Source: Curtobacterium sp. MCSS17_008 (GTDB lineage Bacteria; Actinomycetota; Actinomycetes; Actinomycetales; Microbacteriaceae). From it: 64,000 nucleotides of DNA. A program made the translations under genes and the position numbers. Shown piece after piece: positions 61,027-64,000 of this stretch. The DNA lies in contig NZ_QKSM01000001.1 of NCBI RefSeq assembly GCF_003234185.1, positions 310,001-374,000 on the forward strand, given 5' to 3'. How positions within the stretch are numbered: the stretch's first letter is position 1; each line of letters begins with the position of its first letter. The notes under the pieces were generated by a model. That model saw nothing but the letters and a program-made list of their open reading frames with translations. It did no database searches and was not told the DNA's origin.

Positions 61027-63120
61027 GTGGCTGAATTCACCTGGGACGCCATCGACAGGAAGGCCGTCGACACGGCGCGCGTCCTCGCCGCCGATTCGGT
61101 CGAGGCCGCCGGCAACGGTCACCCCGGCACCGCGATGAGCCTCGCGCCCGTCGCCCACCTGCTCTTCCAGAAGGTGATGCGTCGCGACCCGAGCGACTCC
61201 ACCTGGATCGGCCGCGACCGCTTCATCCTCTCGGCGGGTCACGCCTCGATCCTGCAGTACGTGCAGTTCTACCTGCACGGCTACGGCCTCGAGCTCGAGG
61301 ACCTGCAGCACCTGCGCAAGTGGGGCTCGAAGACCCCGGGTCACCCGGAGTACGGCCACACCGACGGCGTCGAGATCACCACCGGCCCGCTCGGCCAGGG
61401 CCTCGCGTCTGCCGTCGGCTTCGGGTACGCGCAGCGCTTCGAGCGCGGCCTGTTCGACCCGGAGACCGCCGACGGCGAGTCGCCGTTCGACCACTTCACC
61501 TACGTGATCGCCGGTGACGGCGACATGCAGGAGGGTGTCACCAACGAGGCCGCGAGCCTCGCGGGTCGTCAGCAGCTCGGTCGCCTGGTCGTGTTCTACG
61601 ACTCGAACCAGATCTCCATCGAGGACGACACCGACATCGCGTTCTCCGAGGACGTCGCCGCCCGTTACGAGTCGCTCGGCTGGCACGTCCAGCACGTCGA
61701 CTGGAAGAAGACCGGCGAGTACTCCGAGGACGTCGAGGAGCTGTACCGCGCCGTCGAGGCCGCGAAGGCCGAGACGACCAAGCCGTCGCTCATCGTCCTC
61801 AAGACGATCATTGGTTGGCCGTCGCCGACGAAGCAGAACTCCGGCAAGATCCACGGCTCCGCGCTCGGCGCCGACGAGCTCAAGGGCCTCAAGGAGGTCC
61901 TCGGGTTCGACCCGGAGAAGACCTTCGACGTCGACCCCGAGGTGCTCGAGTACACCCGTGGCGCGATCGCCAAGGGCCAGGAGCAGCACGCCGAGTGGAA
62001 CGAGACCTTCGACGCGTGGGCCGCTGCCAACCCGGAGAAGAAGGCGATGCTCGACCGCATCAACTCCGGTGAGCTCCCCGAGGGCCTCGAGGAGGCCCTG
62101 CCGGTGTTCTCCACGGAGAAGGCCGTCTCGACCCGCGCCGCCTCCGGCAAGGTCATCAACGCCATCGCGCCGCTCATGCCCGAGTTCTGGGGCGGTTCGG
62201 CGGACCTCGCCGAGTCGAACCTCACCACGATCGAGGGCGCCAAGTCCTTCGGTCCGGCCGAGGCCAGCACGAAGACGTGGAGCACCGACCCGTACGGCCG
62301 CGTCCTGCACTTCGGCATCCGCGAGCACGCGATGGGCTCGATCCTGTCCGGCATCGTGCTGCACGGGAACACCCGCCCCTTCGGCGGCACGTTCCTCATC
62401 TTCAGCGACTACATGCGTCCGGCGGTCCGTCTGGCCGCGCTCATGAAGGCGCCGGCGATCTACGTCTGGACCCACGACTCCATCGCCCTCGGCGAGGACG
62501 GCCCGACGCACCAGCCGATCGAGCAGCTCACCGCCCTCCGTGCGATCCCGGGCCTCGACGTCGTCCGCCCGGCCGACGCGAACGAGGTCTCGTACGCCTG
62601 GCTCGAGATGCTCAAGCACAAGGACCGCCCGGCCGGCATCGCGCTGAGCCGCCAGAACCTCCCGGTCTTCGAGCGCGGCGAGGGCGAGGCCTCCGGCGAG
62701 ACGCTCGCCTCGGCGAAGAACGTCGCCAAGGGTGCGTACATCCTGGCCGAGGCGCCGAACGGCACCCCGGACGTCATCCTCATCGGCACCGGCTCCGAGG
62801 TCCAGATCGCTCTCGAGGCCCGCGAGGTCCTGCAGGGCGAGGGCGTCAACGCCCGCGTCGTGAGCGCCCCGTCGCTCGAGTGGTTCTTCGAGCAGGACGA
62901 GGCGTACCGCGAGCAGGTCCTCCCGAAGGCCGTCACCGCGCGCGTCTCCGTCGAGGCCGGCATCGGCATGAGCTGGCGCGACATCGTCGGCGACAAGGGC
63001 CGCAGCGTCTCGATCGAGCACTTCGGTGCCTCGGCGGACTACCAGCGCCTGTTCGCCGAGTTCGGCTTCACCACCGAGCACGTCGTCGCCGCTGCCAAGG
63101 AATCGATCGCAGCTTCCTGA
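61027..63120 (+). CDS. tkt: Transketolase
   Basis: A 697-residue thiamine-diphosphate enzyme of the pentose phosphate pathway. Key segments are GNGHPGTAMSLAP, TTGPLGQGLASAVG, the ThDP motif AGDGDMQEGVTNEA, the pyrimidine domain with HDSIALGEDGPTHQPIEQL and the carboxy-terminal LIGTGSEVQIALEAR. GTG 61027 is chosen because VAEFTWDAIDRKAVDTARVLA aligns with family starts; an ATG at 60997 is possible. It is followed by two hairpins and then tal. Confidence 0.95.
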   Translation: MAEFTWDAIDRKAVDTARVLAADSVEAAGNGHPGTAMSLAPVAHLLFQKVMRRDPSDSTWIGRDRFILSAGHASILQYVQFYLHGYGLELEDLQHLRKWGSKTPGHPEYGHTDGVEITTGPLGQGLASAVGFGYAQRFERGLFDPETADGESPFDHFTYVIAGDGDMQEGVTNEAASLAGRQQLGRLVVFYDSNQISIEDDTDIAFSEDVAARYESLGWHVQHVDWKKTGEYSEDVEELYRAVEAAKAETTKPSLIVLKTIIGWPSPTKQNSGKIHGSALGADELKGLKEVLGFDPEKTFDVDPEVLEYTRGAIAKGQEQHAEWNETFDAWAAANPEKKAMLDRINSGELPEGLEEALPVFSTEKAVSTRAASGKVINAIAPLMPEFWGGSADLAESNLTTIEGAKSFGPAEASTKTWSTDPYGRVLHFGIREHAMGSILSGIVLHGNTRPFGGTFLIFSDYMRPAVRLAALMKAPAIYVWTHDSIALGEDGPTHQPIEQLTALRAIPGLDVVRPADANEVSYAWLEMLKHKDRPAGIALSRQNLPVFERGEGEASGETLASAKNVAKGAYILAEAPNGTPDVILIGTGSEVQIALEAREVLQGEGVNARVVSAPSLEWFFEQDEAYREQVLPKAVTARVSVEAGIGMSWRDIVGDKGRSVSIEHFGASADYQRLFAEFGFTTEHVVAAAKESIAAS

Positions 63121-63125
63121 CCCAC

Positions 63126-63161
63126 GAGGGGCCGGGTCCGGTCCGCCGGATCCGGCCCCTC
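63126..63161. terminator. 16-bp hairpin after tkt
   Basis: Bases 63126-63141 pair with 63146-63161 (one G-U), loop TCCG, starting five bases after the tkt stop. Confidence 0.8.
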
Positions 63162-63162
63162 T

Positions 63163-63202
63163 GCCGGGAGGCGCGGTGCGGGTCCGTCCCGCGCCTCCCG
63201 GC
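63163..63202. repeat. Family A hairpin, variant arm GCCGGGAGGCGCGG
   Basis: GCCGGGAGGCGCGG at 63163-63176 pairs with 63189-63202. It lies one base after the tkt terminator hairpin, so two hairpins stand back to back in the tkt-tal gap. The compensated GCC/GGC end distinguishes it from the GAC-type arms. Confidence 0.75.
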
Positions 63203-63276
63203 CCACAGACCACGACACCACGGCACCGGGCGCGGCACGCGCACCGGGCCGGTCGACGAAAGAAGAAGAGAAACCC

Positions 63277-64000
63277 ATGGCTGAGAACACCCCCACCGCC
63301 GCCCTCTCCGAGGTCGGCGTCAGCATCTGGCTCGACGACCTGTCGCGCGAGCTCCTCGAGACCGGCAAGCTGACCGAGCTCATCGAGCAGAAGAACGTCG
63401 TCGGCGTCACCACGAACCCGACGATCTTCGCGTCGGCCCTCGCCAAGGGCGAGCGCTACGACGCGCAGGTCAAGGAGCTCGCGGCGAAGGGCGCCGACGT
63501 CACCGAGGCGATCTTCGAGATCACCACGCAGGACGTCGCGAACGCCTCCGACGTGTTCACGCCGATCTACGACGAGACCAAGGGCTTCGACGGCCGCGTC
63601 TCGATCGAGGTCGAGCCGGGCCTCGCCCACGACACGCAGAAGACCATCGAGCAGGCCAAGTTCCTGTTCGAGAAGGTCGGCCGCGAGAACGTCCTCATCA
63701 AGATCCCGGCGACCCTCGAGGGCCTCGAGGCCATCACCGAGGTCATCGGCGCCGGCATCTCGGTGAACGTCACGCTGATCTTCTCGCTCGAGCGCTACCG
63801 CGCCGTCATCGACGCCTACCTGGGTGGCCTCGAGAAGGCCAAGGCCGCCGGCCACGATCTGTCGAAGATCCACTCGGTCGCCTCGTTCTTCGTGTCGCGC
63901 GTCGACTCCGAGATCGACAAGCGCCTCGACGCCGTCGGCACGGACGAGGCCAAGGCCCTCAAGTCGAAGGCCGGCATCGCCAACGCGCAGCTCGCCTACC
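63277..64000 (+). CDS. tal: Transaldolase (3'-truncated)
   Basis: The first 241 residues of a transaldolase of the actinobacterial type (full length usually about 370). The Schiff-base lysine is Lys142 in NVLIKIPAT; the amino-terminal [14 protein letters not shown] and [15 protein letters not shown] are diagnostic. ATG 63277 follows AGAAGAAGAG. It lies 156 bases after tkt, with two hairpins between them. The frame runs off the window. Confidence 0.95.
   Translation, partial: MAENTPTAALSEVGVSIWLDDLSRELLETGKLTELIEQKNVVGVTTNPTIFASALAKGERYDAQVKELAAKGADVTEAIFEITTQDVANASDVFTPIYDETKGFDGRVSIEVEPGLAHDTQKTIEQAKFLFEKVGRENVLIKIPATLEGLEAITEVIGAGISVNVTLIFSLERYRAVIDAYLGGLEKAKAAGHDLSKIHSVASFFVSRVDSEIDKRLDAVGTDEAKALKSKAGIANAQLAY

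Noticed and set aside
60649-63873. A 1074-residue open frame antisense to tkt and tal
   Set aside because: It is rich in Arg, Asp, Glu and Val runs that mirror the codon bias of the real genes, has no domain, and the opposite strand encodes clear transketolase and transaldolase.

Overview
The window is about 64 kb of uniformly GC-rich chromosome from an actinobacterium. Mycothiol ligase (mshC), RbpA, PafB/PafC, HelY, the divergent glgA/glgM-glgC pair and the tal-tkt-ctaB-ctaA-suf order are all actinobacterial hallmarks. Gene content and style suggest family Microbacteriaceae, most likely Curtobacterium or a close relative; the genus is an inference. I see no insertion sequence, prophage, CRISPR array or rRNA; there is one tRNA (Leu, anticodon GAG).

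Layout. 1-1.1 kb: end of a PTS-type dihydroxyacetone kinase operon (dhaL, dhaM). 1.4-5.7 kb: small membrane and acidic proteins, a NUDIX hydrolase, an SDR, an NfeD/SPFH pair and rbpA. 5.7-20.4 kb: a conserved core block read mostly leftward (M20 peptidase, uppP, mshC, then HAD, trmI, FKBP lipoprotein, pafB, pafC, tatC, helY, lnt), with a rightward PAC2 gene inside. It matches the order around the mycobacterial Pup-proteasome locus, but mpa/arc, dop, pup, prcBA, pafA and tatA are absent from it. 20.6 kb: tRNA-Leu. 20.8-28.7 kb: a small membrane protein with an alcohol dehydrogenase, NDH-2, a dinB-SF2 helicase-small protein operon and an acyl-CoA dehydrogenase-like gene. 28.8-38.5 kb: accessory hydrolases (GDSL, class C serine hydrolase, D,D-carboxypeptidase, acetamidase plus an AtzH-amidase fusion), a SpoU methyltransferase, a sirtuin and a phosphatase. 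38.5-48.1 kb: glycosyltransferase, trehalose synthase, DEDDh exonuclease, rpmE2, ABC ATPase, glgA/glgC and serB. 48.2-64 kb: fabG, DUF3099, a zinc protein, SURF1, ABC-F, bioY, the suf operon, haem A/O synthesis (ctaA, ctaB), transketolase and a truncated transaldolase.

Functional threads: storage and compatible glucans (GlgC, GlgA/GlgM, TreS); cytochrome oxidase assembly (CtaA, CtaB, SURF1); Fe-S assembly (SufB, D, C, T plus a Rieske protein); lipoprotein and envelope maturation (Lnt, UppP, TatC, carboxypeptidase); and DNA-damage response (PafBC, DinB, helicase, exonuclease).

Three patterns cut across the annotation. (1) A dispersed hairpin family with near-identical arms (core GACGGGAGGCGCGGTGCC) sits just 3' of many genes; a second inverted-repeat family (core GTCGCACGAC) is partly tandem-duplicated. 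(2) At least seventeen first-of-operon genes have a TANNNT box only 6-8 nt before the start codon and no Shine-Dalgarno, which indicates leaderless transcription. (3) The exonuclease and dinB promoters carry TGTCGGTG at the spacing of the RecA-NDp/PafBC promoter motif, which suggests that the PafBC pair encoded here controls damage genes in the same window.
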